A DNA stretch of 64,000 bases from Chryseobacterium sp. SN22 (lineage in GTDB: Bacteria > Bacteroidota > Bacteroidia > Flavobacteriales > Weeksellaceae): NCBI RefSeq assembly GCF_008329705.1, contig NZ_VTSX01000021.1, positions 1 through 64,000 on the forward strand, read 5' to 3'. The notes beneath the pieces are model-generated. The model was not told the origin of the DNA, made no database searches, and saw nothing but the letters and a program-made list of their open reading frames with translations. Shown piece by piece: positions 19,629-27,908 of this stretch (positions within the stretch are counted from its first letter, which is position 1; each line of letters opens with the position of its first letter). Made by a program: the position numbers and the translations under genes.

Positions 19629-19954
19629 AATTTTTAATGTTGTTTATTTTGATTGATACAAAGGTAAAACAAGGTAATGACAACAGTTTGTCAGTAGGTT
19701 TTTTGAATAAAATATTTTTAGTCCTTTAAAATAATTACAGGCATTTTCCCGTTAAAGACTCATACTTAAGCAATGTTAGGTAGGTAAATAATTTGAGAGT
19801 GGCCGGCCTTTCGGGACCGGTCATTTTGCTTGCTGTTATGCTGGAATCGGGTATTTTCCTTTATTATTGCTTATCTGTTTCATTTTAATTTCGGCTAAAA
19901 GTATCCTCTCCAAAAACATTTGTCAGGCTTGCTTTAATAAAGTAATTTAGTGTT
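19629..19954. other. Divergent intergenic region, DinB / cobalamin adenosyltransferase
   Basis: No gene seen. It holds the DinB promoter (19659-19666, minus strand) and a GC-rich imperfect hairpin around 19801-19826 (GGCCGGCC ... GACCGGTC). No B12-box-like sequence was found, although the downstream gene uses cobalamin. Confidence 0.5.
19659..19666 (-). promoter_or_regulatory. -7 box TACCTTTG of the DinB gene
   Basis: Matches TAnnTTTG on the minus strand, about 30 bases upstream of the ATG at 19628. Confidence 0.55.
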
Positions 19955-20524
19955 ATGAAAATTTATACGAAAACAGGCGATAAAGGCCAGACCGCCCTTT
20001 ATGGCGGAACACGGGTTTCAAAAGCCAGTGCAAGAGTAGACAGCTACGGGAATATCGATGAGCTGAATTCATTTATCGGGATTGCCAAAAGCCATATTGA
20101 AAATGAGGAAGTTTTAAGGCAATTAAAAAAGATCCAGTTCGATTTATTTACCGTCGGTTCCGAAGCGGCGACTCCGGTTGATAAGCTGATGCTGGCGAAT
20201 GGAAAATCGAGGCTTCCGGTGGTGATTTCAGATGTCGAAATTGAAGAACTGGAACACTGGATGGATGCTTTTGATGAACAGGTGGAACCTTTGCAGTATT
20301 TTATTCTTCCCGGAGGCGGAAAAGCAGCCACTTTCCTGCATGCAGCCCGGACCATCTGCAGAAGGGCAGAGCGCTCTCTGGTATTCTTAAATGAGTCTGA
20401 AGAAGTCCGCCCTGAGTTGATCAAATACCTGAACCGGCTTTCTGATTACCTGTTTGTACTGGCCAGATACATTTCAAAAATCAATAACGAACCGGAAGAA
20501 TACTGGAATCCGAATGAAAGATAA
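19955..20524 (+). CDS. Cob(I)alamin adenosyltransferase (PduO type)
   Basis: Converts cob(I)alamin and ATP to adenosylcobalamin in the cytoplasm. The 189-aa length is normal. The ATP-binding N-terminus KIYTKTGDKGQTALYGGTRV and the SYGNIDELNSFIG helix are diagnostic, and ARTICRRAERSLV provides the conserved Arg residues near residue 130. Its stop overlaps the start of the thiamin pyrophosphokinase gene by 11 bases, so the two are cotranscribed. Confidence 0.93.
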   Translation: MKIYTKTGDKGQTALYGGTRVSKASARVDSYGNIDELNSFIGIAKSHIENEEVLRQLKKIQFDLFTVGSEAATPVDKLMLANGKSRLPVVISDVEIEELEHWMDAFDEQVEPLQYFILPGGGKAATFLHAARTICRRAERSLVFLNESEEVRPELIKYLNRLSDYLFVLARYISKINNEPEEYWNPNER

Positions 20525-21143
20525 AGTACTGCTTTTCATCAACGGAGATGCTCCTGAATCTTTCCCTGATCCTGAGAAATACAGTTTAATTGCCTGTACC
20601 GACGGCGCTTTTCACTATCTGAAAAACCTGGATTTTCCCTTGGAAAAGCTGGACTTTATTTCCGGCGATTTCGATTCGCATTCGGGAAAAGAAGAAGGGA
20701 TGTATGAAGAGAAATTCATTTACACCCCGGATCAGGATAAAACCGATTTCCAGAAAGCACTGGAGATTATCGAAGAAAGGAACTTCCGGAAAGTCGATGT
20801 ACTGGGCGGAAGCGGTGGGGAACAGGATCATTTTTTAGGGAACCTCACCGTGGCTTTCGGATACAAAGACCGGCTGGATATCAAATTTTACGACGAATTT
20901 TCAGAATATTATTTTATTCCGAAAAGCTTTACCGTACCAAACGTAAAAGGCAAGATGATTTCCCTGTATCCTTTTCCATCTGTTGAAAATATTACGACCC
21001 GGGGACTCAACTGGCTGTTGACCAAAGGAAATTTAAGCATTACTTCCAGAATAGGAACCCGGAATTTCGCCGTAGAAGATGAGGTGTCCATCGAATACGA
21101 ACAGGGCGATCTGCTGATTTTTATCGGAAAAAATTATTTGTAA
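20514..21143 (+). CDS. Thiamin pyrophosphokinase
   Basis: Transfers pyrophosphate from ATP to thiamin to make the cofactor ThDP. The 209-aa product has the catalytic ISGDFDSHS segment near residue 60, TPDQDKTDFQKAL near 80, GGSGGEQDHFLGNL near 100 and a C-terminal beta domain. ATG 20514 lies inside the end of the adenosyltransferase gene; an upstream in-frame ATG at 20454 would add 20 residues that are only the other gene in another frame. Confidence 0.9.
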   Translation: MKDKVLLFINGDAPESFPDPEKYSLIACTDGAFHYLKNLDFPLEKLDFISGDFDSHSGKEEGMYEEKFIYTPDQDKTDFQKALEIIEERNFRKVDVLGGSGGEQDHFLGNLTVAFGYKDRLDIKFYDEFSEYYFIPKSFTVPNVKGKMISLYPFPSVENITTRGLNWLLTKGNLSITSRIGTRNFAVEDEVSIEYEQGDLLIFIGKNYL

Positions 21144-21201
21144 ATATAATCCTACTCCTACAAGTAGATAAATTTGAAAATTTTCACAAGCTTCTAATAT
21201 C

Positions 21202-21263
21202 AGTAGAAACGGGCTTTAGTCTGTTTACAAATAAATTCAATCCGATTGGCTTTAGCCGAAACC
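21202..21263. repeat. REP-like palindromic elements
   Basis: Holds AGAAACGGGCTTTAGTCTGTTT (21204-21225) and AATCCGATTGGCTTTAGCCG (from 21239). Both contain the GGCTTTAG core. The first is closely matched by the hairpin at 23721-23743, so a dispersed intergenic repeat family is likely. Confidence 0.5.
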
Positions 21264-21307
21264 TAAAATACCCGCGATCCTATATGAAATCCGCAGCTAA
21301 ATAAAAT

Positions 21308-22183
21308 ATGAGATCCTTGCTAAAAATACCTTTCTTCTTGTTTGTTTTCATCAGTGTTTTCTCCTGCAGAACACAGCAAATTTCCACACCGGAATATGGA
21401 AAAAATATGACCGAAGTGAATTTTAAAATTAGGAAAGTACGAAATTTCCGGACTGTCGGGAATATTAAAAATTCGGAGGGAAGAACATTGAAAGAAGAAA
21501 AGCTGTACAGGAGCGCCAACCTTTTCAGGCTGAAACCCACATCCTTTAAAACCATTGAAAAATTAGGAATAAAGGAAATCATTGATCTGCGGAATTCAAA
21601 GGAAATTGCACAAAAGCCTGACCGTCTTCCTGAAGGAATCATTTATAAAAATGAGTCGGCGTTTGAGGATGAGGGCGACCAGCTTGAACAGGCAAGGAAA
21701 CTTGTGTTGCGAGGAAAAGTAAACGGTAAAGATGCCGAAAAAAGAATGCTGGATTTTTACAGGAATTATGTGACGGAACACCCTGAAGTTATCCGAAAAA
21801 TCATTACTGAAATTTTAGAATCCGATACGCCTGTTCTGTACCACTGCACTGCCGGAAAAGACCGTACGGGAATCATTACGGCATTGGTTCTGACGATTCT
21901 CAGATTCGATAACAAAACCATTAATAATGATTATCTTCTATCGAATAATTACAGGAAAAAACTGGTGAACAGACGTCTGTGGCTTGCCCAGAATCTACAT
22001 TTCATGTATCCGAAGCTGGACATCAGCGTGCTGGAAAAACTGAGCTGGGTGCAAACGGCTTACCTGGATGCTGCTTTTAATGAAATCAATAAAAAATACG
22101 GTTCAGCCGATCGATATATTCAAGAGGTACTGGGAATATCTGAACAGAAGCGGGAAGAATACATACTGAAGTTTACATATTGA
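21308..22183 (+). CDS. Tyrosine/dual-specificity phosphatase lipoprotein
   Basis: A 291-aa lipoprotein: hydrophobic signal plus lipobox FISVFSC, with the lipidated Cys near residue 20. The phosphatase domain belongs to the Y_phosphatase3 group, with RSANLFRL, the IIDLRN Asp/Arg strand and the P-loop HCTAGKDRTG (Cys and Arg of CX5R) near residue 180. It would act in the periplasm or at the outer membrane on phosphotyrosine, phosphoinositide or other phosphate esters. Monocistronic. Confidence 0.88.
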   Translation: MRSLLKIPFFLFVFISVFSCRTQQISTPEYGKNMTEVNFKIRKVRNFRTVGNIKNSEGRTLKEEKLYRSANLFRLKPTSFKTIEKLGIKEIIDLRNSKEIAQKPDRLPEGIIYKNESAFEDEGDQLEQARKLVLRGKVNGKDAEKRMLDFYRNYVTEHPEVIRKIITEILESDTPVLYHCTAGKDRTGIITALVLTILRFDNKTINNDYLLSNNYRKKLVNRRLWLAQNLHFMYPKLDISVLEKLSWVQTAYLDAAFNEINKKYGSADRYIQEVLGISEQKREEYILKFTY

Positions 22184-22293
22184 TAATTGATTATCATTTT
22201 CGGCATATTAAGCGGGCAAAATTTATAATAATTTTAACGTTAAAAAACCAAACTTTTTTAGCAATTTTGCATTCTTAATTCACTTGTTTAGAA

Positions 22294-23688
22294 ATGAAAA
22301 TAAAGTACTCGGAACTTATTGATCAGACGTTGTATTTCCCTACAGAGGAATTCAATGTTTCTGAGAACAATTTGTTGTTCCACGACATCCCGTTGATGGA
22401 GGTAGTGGAAAAATTCGGCACTCCGCTAAAGATCAGCTACCTGCCGAGAATTTCTCAGAATATCCAGAAAGCCAAGAGCTGGTTTAAGGAAGCGTTTGAG
22501 AAAACCGAATATAAGAAGAATTATACGTATTGCTATTGCACAAAATCAAGCCATTTTAAATTTGTACTTGAAGAGGCACTGAAAAACGATATCTCTATAG
22601 AAACTTCTTCAGCGTATGACATGGATATCGTGAAATCGCTTTATACCGAAGGGAAAGTAACGAAAGATATAGAAGTAATCTGCAACGGATTCAAGACCGA
22701 TGATTACCTGGCGAAAATCTCAGAAATGATCAACAGCGGTTTCGAGAACATTACGCCGATCCTGGACAATTACCGTGAGCTGGACAAGCTGACGGAAAGC
22801 ATCGATACCACCTTCGATATCGGAATCAGGATTGCTTCCGAAGAAGAACCGAAGTTCGAATTTTATACCTCAAGATTGGGAATCGGATACAAAGACATCA
22901 TCCCGTATTACAGCCAGAAAATCGCCGAGCACCCGAATGCAAGGCTGAAAATGCTGCATTTTTTCATCAACACCGGGATCAAGGATACGGCATACTACTG
23001 GAACGAATTGTATAAGTGCCTTCGTGTCTATGCCCGTTTGAAGAAAATTGCTCCGGAAGTGAACTCATTGAACATCGGAGGAGGCTTTCCAATTAAAACA
23101 TCTTTGCAGTTCGATTACGATTACCAGTATATGGTGGAGGAAATTGTTTCCCAGATCAAAAAATTCTGTGAAGAAGAAGGTGTTGAAGAACCGAATATCT
23201 ACACCGAATTCGGAAGTTTCACCGTAGGGGAGAGCGGCGCGAACATTTATAAGATCATTTCCCAGAAACGCCAGAACGACAGGGAAAAGTGGAATATGAT
23301 CGATTCCTCTTTCATGACGACACTTCCCGATACCTGGGCGATTTCAAGACACTTTATCATGCTTCCCCTGAACCGTTGGGAAGACACCTATGAAAGGGTC
23401 TTCTTAGGCGGCCTGACGTGCGATTCGGACGATTATTACAATTCCGAACAGCATACGAATGCCATTTACCTTCCTGTTTTCAGCGATACCAAGCCTTTGT
23501 ACATCGGGTTTTTCCATACGGGCGCGTATCAGGAAACCATCGGCGGATATGGCGGGGTTCACCATTGCCTGATGCCTCAGCCGAGACATATCCTGATCCA
23601 GAAAGATGAAAACGGTGACCTGCAATACGAGATTTTCCGTGAAAAGCAGGAGCCCGAAGATATATTGAAAATCTTAGGATATCAGTAA
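22294..23688 (+). CDS. speA: Biosynthetic arginine decarboxylase (short form)
   Basis: A PLP enzyme that decarboxylates arginine to agmatine, first step of the agmatine route to putrescine. The 464-aa product is the short Bacteroidota form; E. coli SpeA is about 660. The fold-type III barrel has the PLP-lysine segment YCYCTKSSHFK near residue 75, the glycine-rich LNIGGGFPIK near 265, YTEFGSF near 305 and the C-terminal active-site GLTCDSDD with the catalytic Cys near 375. The agmatinase gene is 3.3 kb downstream on the same strand. Confidence 0.9.
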   Translation: MKIKYSELIDQTLYFPTEEFNVSENNLLFHDIPLMEVVEKFGTPLKISYLPRISQNIQKAKSWFKEAFEKTEYKKNYTYCYCTKSSHFKFVLEEALKNDISIETSSAYDMDIVKSLYTEGKVTKDIEVICNGFKTDDYLAKISEMINSGFENITPILDNYRELDKLTESIDTTFDIGIRIASEEEPKFEFYTSRLGIGYKDIIPYYSQKIAEHPNARLKMLHFFINTGIKDTAYYWNELYKCLRVYARLKKIAPEVNSLNIGGGFPIKTSLQFDYDYQYMVEEIVSQIKKFCEEEGVEEPNIYTEFGSFTVGESGANIYKIISQKRQNDREKWNMIDSSFMTTLPDTWAISRHFIMLPLNRWEDTYERVFLGGLTCDSDDYYNSEQHTNAIYLPVFSDTKPLYIGFFHTGAYQETIGGYGGVHHCLMPQPRHILIQKDENGDLQYEIFREKQEPEDILKILGYQ

Positions 23689-23720
23689 GGATTTTCACGG
23701 AATGTAATTTTCTGTAATAA

Positions 23721-23743
23721 GAGAAACGGGCTTTACCCCGTTT
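23721..23743. repeat. REP-like hairpin
   Basis: AAACGGG / CCCGTTT 7-bp stem (23724-23730, 23737-23743) with a CTTTAC loop. Near copy of the element at 21204-21225. Confidence 0.5.
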
Positions 23744-23768
23744 AACTGATATTGATAAACTTATAGAA

Positions 23769-23799
23769 AACAGGCTGTCCAGAATTTGGACAGCCTGTT
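23769..23799. terminator. Terminator between speA and the HAD gene
   Basis: A 12-bp perfect stem (AACAGGCTGTCC / GGACAGCCTGTT) between convergent genes. The tail is weak in T residues. Confidence 0.8.
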
Positions 23800-23847
23800 C
23801 ATTTAGTGGAGTTCAAAGCCTCATAGATTTTCGAAAACCTATAGGGT

Positions 23848-24510
23848 TTAATCAAAATAGTGCGCAATTTTATCAATTTCCAGATCCGAATAATCGGAAA
23901 CCACGGTATTTGCGAGGGTATAATCCTGATTTTTGGAATGTGGGCTCCGGTAAGCAGCGCAGAAAATTTCTGCCCGGTGTGCGGCCAGGATGCCATTGGT
24001 AGAATCTTCGATCACCATGCAGTTTTCTACAGGTTCCCCGGCCATTCCGGCGGCCAGCAGGAAAACTTCGGGATGTGGTTTGGATTCCTTCAGGTCGGCC
24101 CCGCTTATTTTACCCATGAAATATTTTTCAAGATCAAACTTTTCAAAAACCATATTGATGGTGGTCATCGTTGCGGAAGAGGCCAGGATCAGTTTGATTC
24201 CGTGGTCATAATAATGCAGGATCAGTTCTTTCACGCCCGGGATGAGGTCGAAATCCTCATCATGGTAGAAATAATCTTTAAAATAATTTCTCTTGATTTC
24301 CGCGATTTCCTCAAAGGTCTGCTTCAGATTAAATGTATCCATCAGCGTATCACAGACTCTTTTTGTGGAAGCGCCTGTAAATGAAGTGTATAAATCTTCG
24401 GAAACATTAATTCCCAGATCGTTAAATGTTTTAAAATAGGCTTTTCTATGCAGGGGCTCCGTATCCACAATCACGCCGTCCATATCGAACAGCACAGCTT
24501 TTAAAGGCAT
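23848..24510 (-). CDS. HAD hydrolase, beta-phosphoglucomutase-like
   Basis: A 220-aa cytoplasmic HAD-superfamily phosphatase or phosphomutase. Motif I is FDMDGVIVDTEPLH, motif II is LASSATM, the lysine motif is ADLKESKPHPEVF, and VIEDSTNGILAA is motif IV. The alpha-helical cap between motifs I and II fits the beta-phosphoglucomutase subgroup. The substrate cannot be assigned. It is separated from the next minus-strand gene by about 60 bases. Confidence 0.88.
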   Translation of the reverse strand: MPLKAVLFDMDGVIVDTEPLHRKAYFKTFNDLGINVSEDLYTSFTGASTKRVCDTLMDTFNLKQTFEEIAEIKRNYFKDYFYHDEDFDLIPGVKELILHYYDHGIKLILASSATMTTINMVFEKFDLEKYFMGKISGADLKESKPHPEVFLLAAGMAGEPVENCMVIEDSTNGILAAHRAEIFCAAYRSPHSKNQDYTLANTVVSDYSDLEIDKIAHYFD

Positions 24511-24569
24511 ATCTGATTTTTTTTTACTAAAATACTAAACCTTTCAGAATTACCGAAAGCATTTGCGTA

Positions 24570-25934
24570 TTACTTTTTCAGCTTCAGGATCCAGCCGGTC
24601 ATCTGGTCCATGGCTATAGGCGAAATGGTTTGCTCAATATCTGCATATTCGGAGAAGGAACCGGTCTCCGCTTTCTGGAAAAGGTGGTTCAGCCCGGGTA
24701 ATTCCTCTGTTTTAAAATTGGGGTTGCCGGCTTTTTTCAGGGATTGGCCGATTGCGTCGAGGTTTTCTTTCGAAGGAACCTGGAAATCCAGGCTTCCGTT
24801 GAGGGCGAGCACGGGTATTTTTATTTTGGAAAGGTACTGGTCAGGATCAAATTTTATGAAATACCGGAACCACGGACTGGAAGTCTGCTTCTGAATGTTC
24901 TGAATGGCAGCTTCATCCATCTGGCCCGCAAATTTTTTGTTTAAAAACTGCTGGAGGTCTTTTTCATAATCGTTTCCGGAATAGGTTTTAATAAAGCGGT
25001 AAATTTCGGAATTGACTTTTTTGCTTTGGCTGATCTGATCATCACTTTGCCCCATCAGTTTCCCACCTTTCACATTCTGTTCGATCAGCAGCTGGTCAAT
25101 AGGGGTTCCGGGAGCCGCCATCAGCACCAGGAATTTTACATTTTTGTTCATGTTCGCTACCATCGGCGCAATTATTCCGCCTTCCGAATGGCCGAGCAGT
25201 CCGATATTCTTATATCCTTTGGAAACGAGATAATCGACTGCTGTGTTGATGTCCGTAGCAAAATTATAGGAGGTGTCGTTTGCCGTGCCTTTTGATGACC
25301 CGCCGATACCCCGGTCGTCAAGCCGTAAAGTAGCGATACCTTTCTTTGCGAAATCATCGGCGATCACAGCGAAAGGTTTATGCTCGAAAAGTTCCTCATC
25401 CCGGTTCTGGATTCCGGAACCTGTGATCATGACAAGAACAGGTTTATTCTTATCAAAATTTTCAGGCTGTGCGATGGTTCCGGCCAATGTATTTTTGTCT
25501 GCCGGGTTTTGAAAGGTAATATCTTCCGTATGATAAGCGAACGGCGGTTTCGGGGTCTGCGGACGGTTAAGGACAGATCCGTTTCCTGCATTCGGCGTAA
25601 AGGTCAGCGGCAGCTGTACACCCCCTTGGGAAAACGTTCCTTCAATTTTTCCGTTAGTCAGTTTCCCTTTATAAGTGGCCCCCAGCATTTTCTGCTCGAA
25701 GGAAAGCTCATTGTTCACAAAATCCGTTTTATCGACAGGAATATCTTTGGCACCCTGTTTCGGGCTGTCCATTGTGGAAGAATAAAGGCTTCCGTTTTTC
25801 TTAATGTTTAAAATTAATGGAAGTTTCATGCCCTGGAATTCAAGTTCGCCTTTCCAGGATCCCTCGATGGTCTGTGCCTGAAAAAAATAGCTAAATAAAA
25901 GGGCTGCAAATACAAATAATATTTTTGTTTTCAT
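24570..25934 (-). CDS. Secreted alpha/beta hydrolase
   Basis: A 454-aa protein with a signal peptide (about 1-20, ending FFQA), a small N-terminal beta domain (about 22-115), then an alpha/beta hydrolase domain with the nucleophile elbow GLLGHSEGG near residue 245, an acid in LNGSLDFQVP and the histidine in ELPGLNHLFQ. It resembles YvaK/EstA-type esterases fused to an N-terminal lipocalin-like region. Last gene of a three-gene operon: DUF2089 regulator, Yip1-like membrane protein, hydrolase. Confidence 0.85.
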   Translation of the reverse strand: MKTKILFVFAALLFSYFFQAQTIEGSWKGELEFQGMKLPLILNIKKNGSLYSSTMDSPKQGAKDIPVDKTDFVNNELSFEQKMLGATYKGKLTNGKIEGTFSQGGVQLPLTFTPNAGNGSVLNRPQTPKPPFAYHTEDITFQNPADKNTLAGTIAQPENFDKNKPVLVMITGSGIQNRDEELFEHKPFAVIADDFAKKGIATLRLDDRGIGGSSKGTANDTSYNFATDINTAVDYLVSKGYKNIGLLGHSEGGIIAPMVANMNKNVKFLVLMAAPGTPIDQLLIEQNVKGGKLMGQSDDQISQSKKVNSEIYRFIKTYSGNDYEKDLQQFLNKKFAGQMDEAAIQNIQKQTSSPWFRYFIKFDPDQYLSKIKIPVLALNGSLDFQVPSKENLDAIGQSLKKAGNPNFKTEELPGLNHLFQKAETGSFSEYADIEQTISPIAMDQMTGWILKLKK

Positions 25935-25944
25935 AAGTTATAAG

Positions 25945-26520
25945 TTAAAGTGATATTAAAAGTTTGGAAAGAATTTCGGCAATGATCAATGCAACGGCAA
26001 AGCCTGCAAAATGTTGCCATTTCTTGGCATTAACGGAGGTTCTGAAACCATTGACCAAAAGGGTAATGTAATAAGCTGTAATGCTTAAAAGCAGCATGCT
26101 GATGATAAAAAGCAATATCAGATCCAGCGGTTTAAAATTTAAATTCTGAAGATCACCCTGATGACTGATGATTTCGTTTTCGATGCTTTTCAGCAGGGGT
26201 AGGGCAGTAATCACCGCACTGATGTATTGCGGAAACCGGGACACCATGGACGTGTTGAGAATATCGATAGCTCTTGTCTTCCGGTTGACCAGTTTACCCA
26301 GGATAAAAAGCACAAGGAAAATACACGCTACGTTGATGCTGTTTTCTTTCAGGCTCGTTAAAAAATCGGTTTTGTACTGATGCACATCCAGGACGCCGTC
26401 AAAAGTTACATTCAGCCATGAGCCCAGGAAGGATCCGGCGATGGTAATCAGGGTCCCGGATACCAAAAGCTGCTTTTCGCTGTAGATTCCGAAAGGATTA
26501 AAAAGGAGTTTCCAGTTCAT
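25945..26520 (-). CDS. Yip1-like multi-pass membrane protein
   Basis: A 191-aa inner-membrane protein with about five hydrophobic helices (around 18-35, 62-77, 100-112, 130-152 and 168-188). The start NPFGIYSEKQLLVSG resembles Yip1-family proteins. No catalytic motif is visible. It begins 3 bases after the DUF2089 gene and ends 10 bases before the hydrolase, so the three are certainly one transcript. Confidence 0.75.
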   Translation of the reverse strand: MNWKLLFNPFGIYSEKQLLVSGTLITIAGSFLGSWLNVTFDGVLDVHQYKTDFLTSLKENSINVACIFLVLFILGKLVNRKTRAIDILNTSMVSRFPQYISAVITALPLLKSIENEIISHQGDLQNLNFKPLDLILLFIISMLLLSITAYYITLLVNGFRTSVNAKKWQHFAGFAVALIIAEILSKLLISL

Positions 26521-26523
26521 GAG

Positions 26524-26790
26524 TTATTTTTTAAGGGTTTCAATTTTTCCGATCAGGTCATCCATTTTATTTCGCATGGTAGGATAGGAGAGTCCCGCCT
26601 GCTTCGCCATCTCTTTGATGCTGCCGCTGGACAGGAAGAAGTTCAGGATAAATTCCTGCTCTTCACGGCCCAGTTGCAGGTACAGCGGAAGCTCGTAATT
26701 GCCGTTAACCGTCGTTTCACAATGGCTGCATTTCATCTGGCTGACCTGCAAAGCAGACTCACAGCTCGGGCAAACAATAGGGAGTTTCAT
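26524..26790 (-). CDS. DUF2089-type zinc-ribbon/HTH protein
   Basis: An 88-aa protein. CPSCESALQVSQMKCSHCE forms a zinc ribbon (two CxxC pairs), and the C-terminal half (SIKEMAKQAGLSYPTMRNK) is a helix-turn-helix, the layout of DUF2089 proteins. ATG 26790 begins MKLPIVCPSC, usual for the family; the upstream ATG at 26808 would add six residues. As the first gene of the operon it may autoregulate the two genes behind it (inference). Confidence 0.85.
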   Translation of the reverse strand: MKLPIVCPSCESALQVSQMKCSHCETTVNGNYELPLYLQLGREEQEFILNFFLSSGSIKEMAKQAGLSYPTMRNKMDDLIGKIETLKK

Positions 26791-26887
26791 TGATGAGTAT
26801 TTATACAAAAGTAAAAATTATTTTAATAAAGTTAAATATAATTTAAATAAAATTTAAAAAAAAGTTAGGTTATCACGCTTTCAATTT

Positions 26888-26930
26888 ATCTTCATTTCTC
26901 ATTTCTCATTACTCATTACTATTCGATTAC
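26888..26930. repeat. Low-complexity TCATTTCTCATTACTCAT tract
   Basis: Short tandem-like ATT/TCATT units upstream of agmatinase. Similar phrases occur at 17700-17730 and 52580-52615. They are intergenic and non-coding. Confidence 0.45.
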
Positions 26931-26949
26931 ACATCTCCCAACTTCTTTG

Positions 26950-26957
26950 TATCTTTG
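26950..26957 (+). promoter_or_regulatory. -7 box TATCTTTG of the agmatinase gene
   Basis: Consensus TAnnTTTG, 28 bases before ATG 26985. No good -33 match. Confidence 0.55.
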
Positions 26958-26984
26958 CCGAAATCATTTAATTCTACATACGAC

Positions 26985-27842
26985 ATGAAGACATACGCAG
27001 GAATTCCTGAAGAAAATGCATCATTGGAAAACTCGAAAGTAATGCTGGTCACCGTTCCTTATGATGGAACCTCAACCTGGGGAAAAGGGGCTGACAAAGG
27101 CCCGGAATTGTTCTTAGATGCTTCCGAAAATATGGAGCTTTACGACATCGAAACACAGACGGAACCTTACCTGGAAGGGGTATACTTAGCAGGAGAAATT
27201 TCTGAAAACTCAACGCCGGAAGCGATGACGGAAGCGGTTTACCAGAAAACAAAAGAATTGCTGGATAATGAAGGGAAACTTTTCACGCTTTTCGGGGGTG
27301 AGCATTCCGTTTCCATTGGTTCGATCCGTGCGGTAGGTGAAAAGTTTGAGAACTTAACGGTTCTTCAGCTGGATGCCCATACCGATCTTCGTCCGGAGTT
27401 CCACGGCTCTGCGTCCAACCATGCGTGCGCGGTTTTTGAAGCCAGTCAGAAGCACAATCTGGTGCAGGTGGGCATCCGCTCCATGGATGTTGAAGAAGCA
27501 CAGTACCTGCCGGAAGGAAGGGTGTTCTTTGCCCATGAAATTGCCAACAACGAAAACTGGGTAAATGACGTATTGGAGAAAGTTTCAGGAAACGTATACA
27601 TCACCATCGACCTTGATGCTTTCGATCCTTCGCTTTGTCCGTCTACGGGAACTCCGGAGCCGGGTGGCCTGCAATGGTATCCGACGTTGGAATTACTGAG
27701 AAAAGTATTTGAAAAATGCAACGTAGTAGCGTTTGATATTGTGGAACTGATGGATTCTCCGATGGCCAAGCCGAGCGCATTCTTAGCGGCAAAGCTGTAT
27801 TACAAAATGCTGGCTTACTATCATATTTACAACAACAACTAA
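26985..27842 (+). CDS. speB: Agmatinase
   Basis: A binuclear manganese ureohydrolase that splits agmatine into putrescine and urea. The 285-aa product has the metal ligands in FGGEHSVSIG near residue 104, QLDAHTDLR near 128 and TIDLDAFDPS near 210, followed by TGTPEPGGL. The pairing with arginine decarboxylase at 22294 supports agmatine over arginine or guanidinobutyrate. ATG 26985 gives MKTYAGIPEEN; an upstream non-ATG start at 26955 lies at the promoter. Confidence 0.88.
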   Translation: MKTYAGIPEENASLENSKVMLVTVPYDGTSTWGKGADKGPELFLDASENMELYDIETQTEPYLEGVYLAGEISENSTPEAMTEAVYQKTKELLDNEGKLFTLFGGEHSVSIGSIRAVGEKFENLTVLQLDAHTDLRPEFHGSASNHACAVFEASQKHNLVQVGIRSMDVEEAQYLPEGRVFFAHEIANNENWVNDVLEKVSGNVYITIDLDAFDPSLCPSTGTPEPGGLQWYPTLELLRKVFEKCNVVAFDIVELMDSPMAKPSAFLAAKLYYKMLAYYHIYNNN

Positions 27843-27908
27843 ATTCCGCAGGAAACGGATTTTTTCTGCCACCCGTTCTTCGGAAATTTGTGAGGTAAAA
27901 TAAAAAAT

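Noticed and set aside
19629..19954. Cobalamin riboswitch before the adenosyltransferase gene
   Set aside because: No B12-box-like sequence and no extended fold could be traced; only a short GC-rich hairpin is present.
26888..26930. CRISPR-like short repeats
   Set aside because: Units are only 5-8 bases of low complexity with no spacers and no cas genes.
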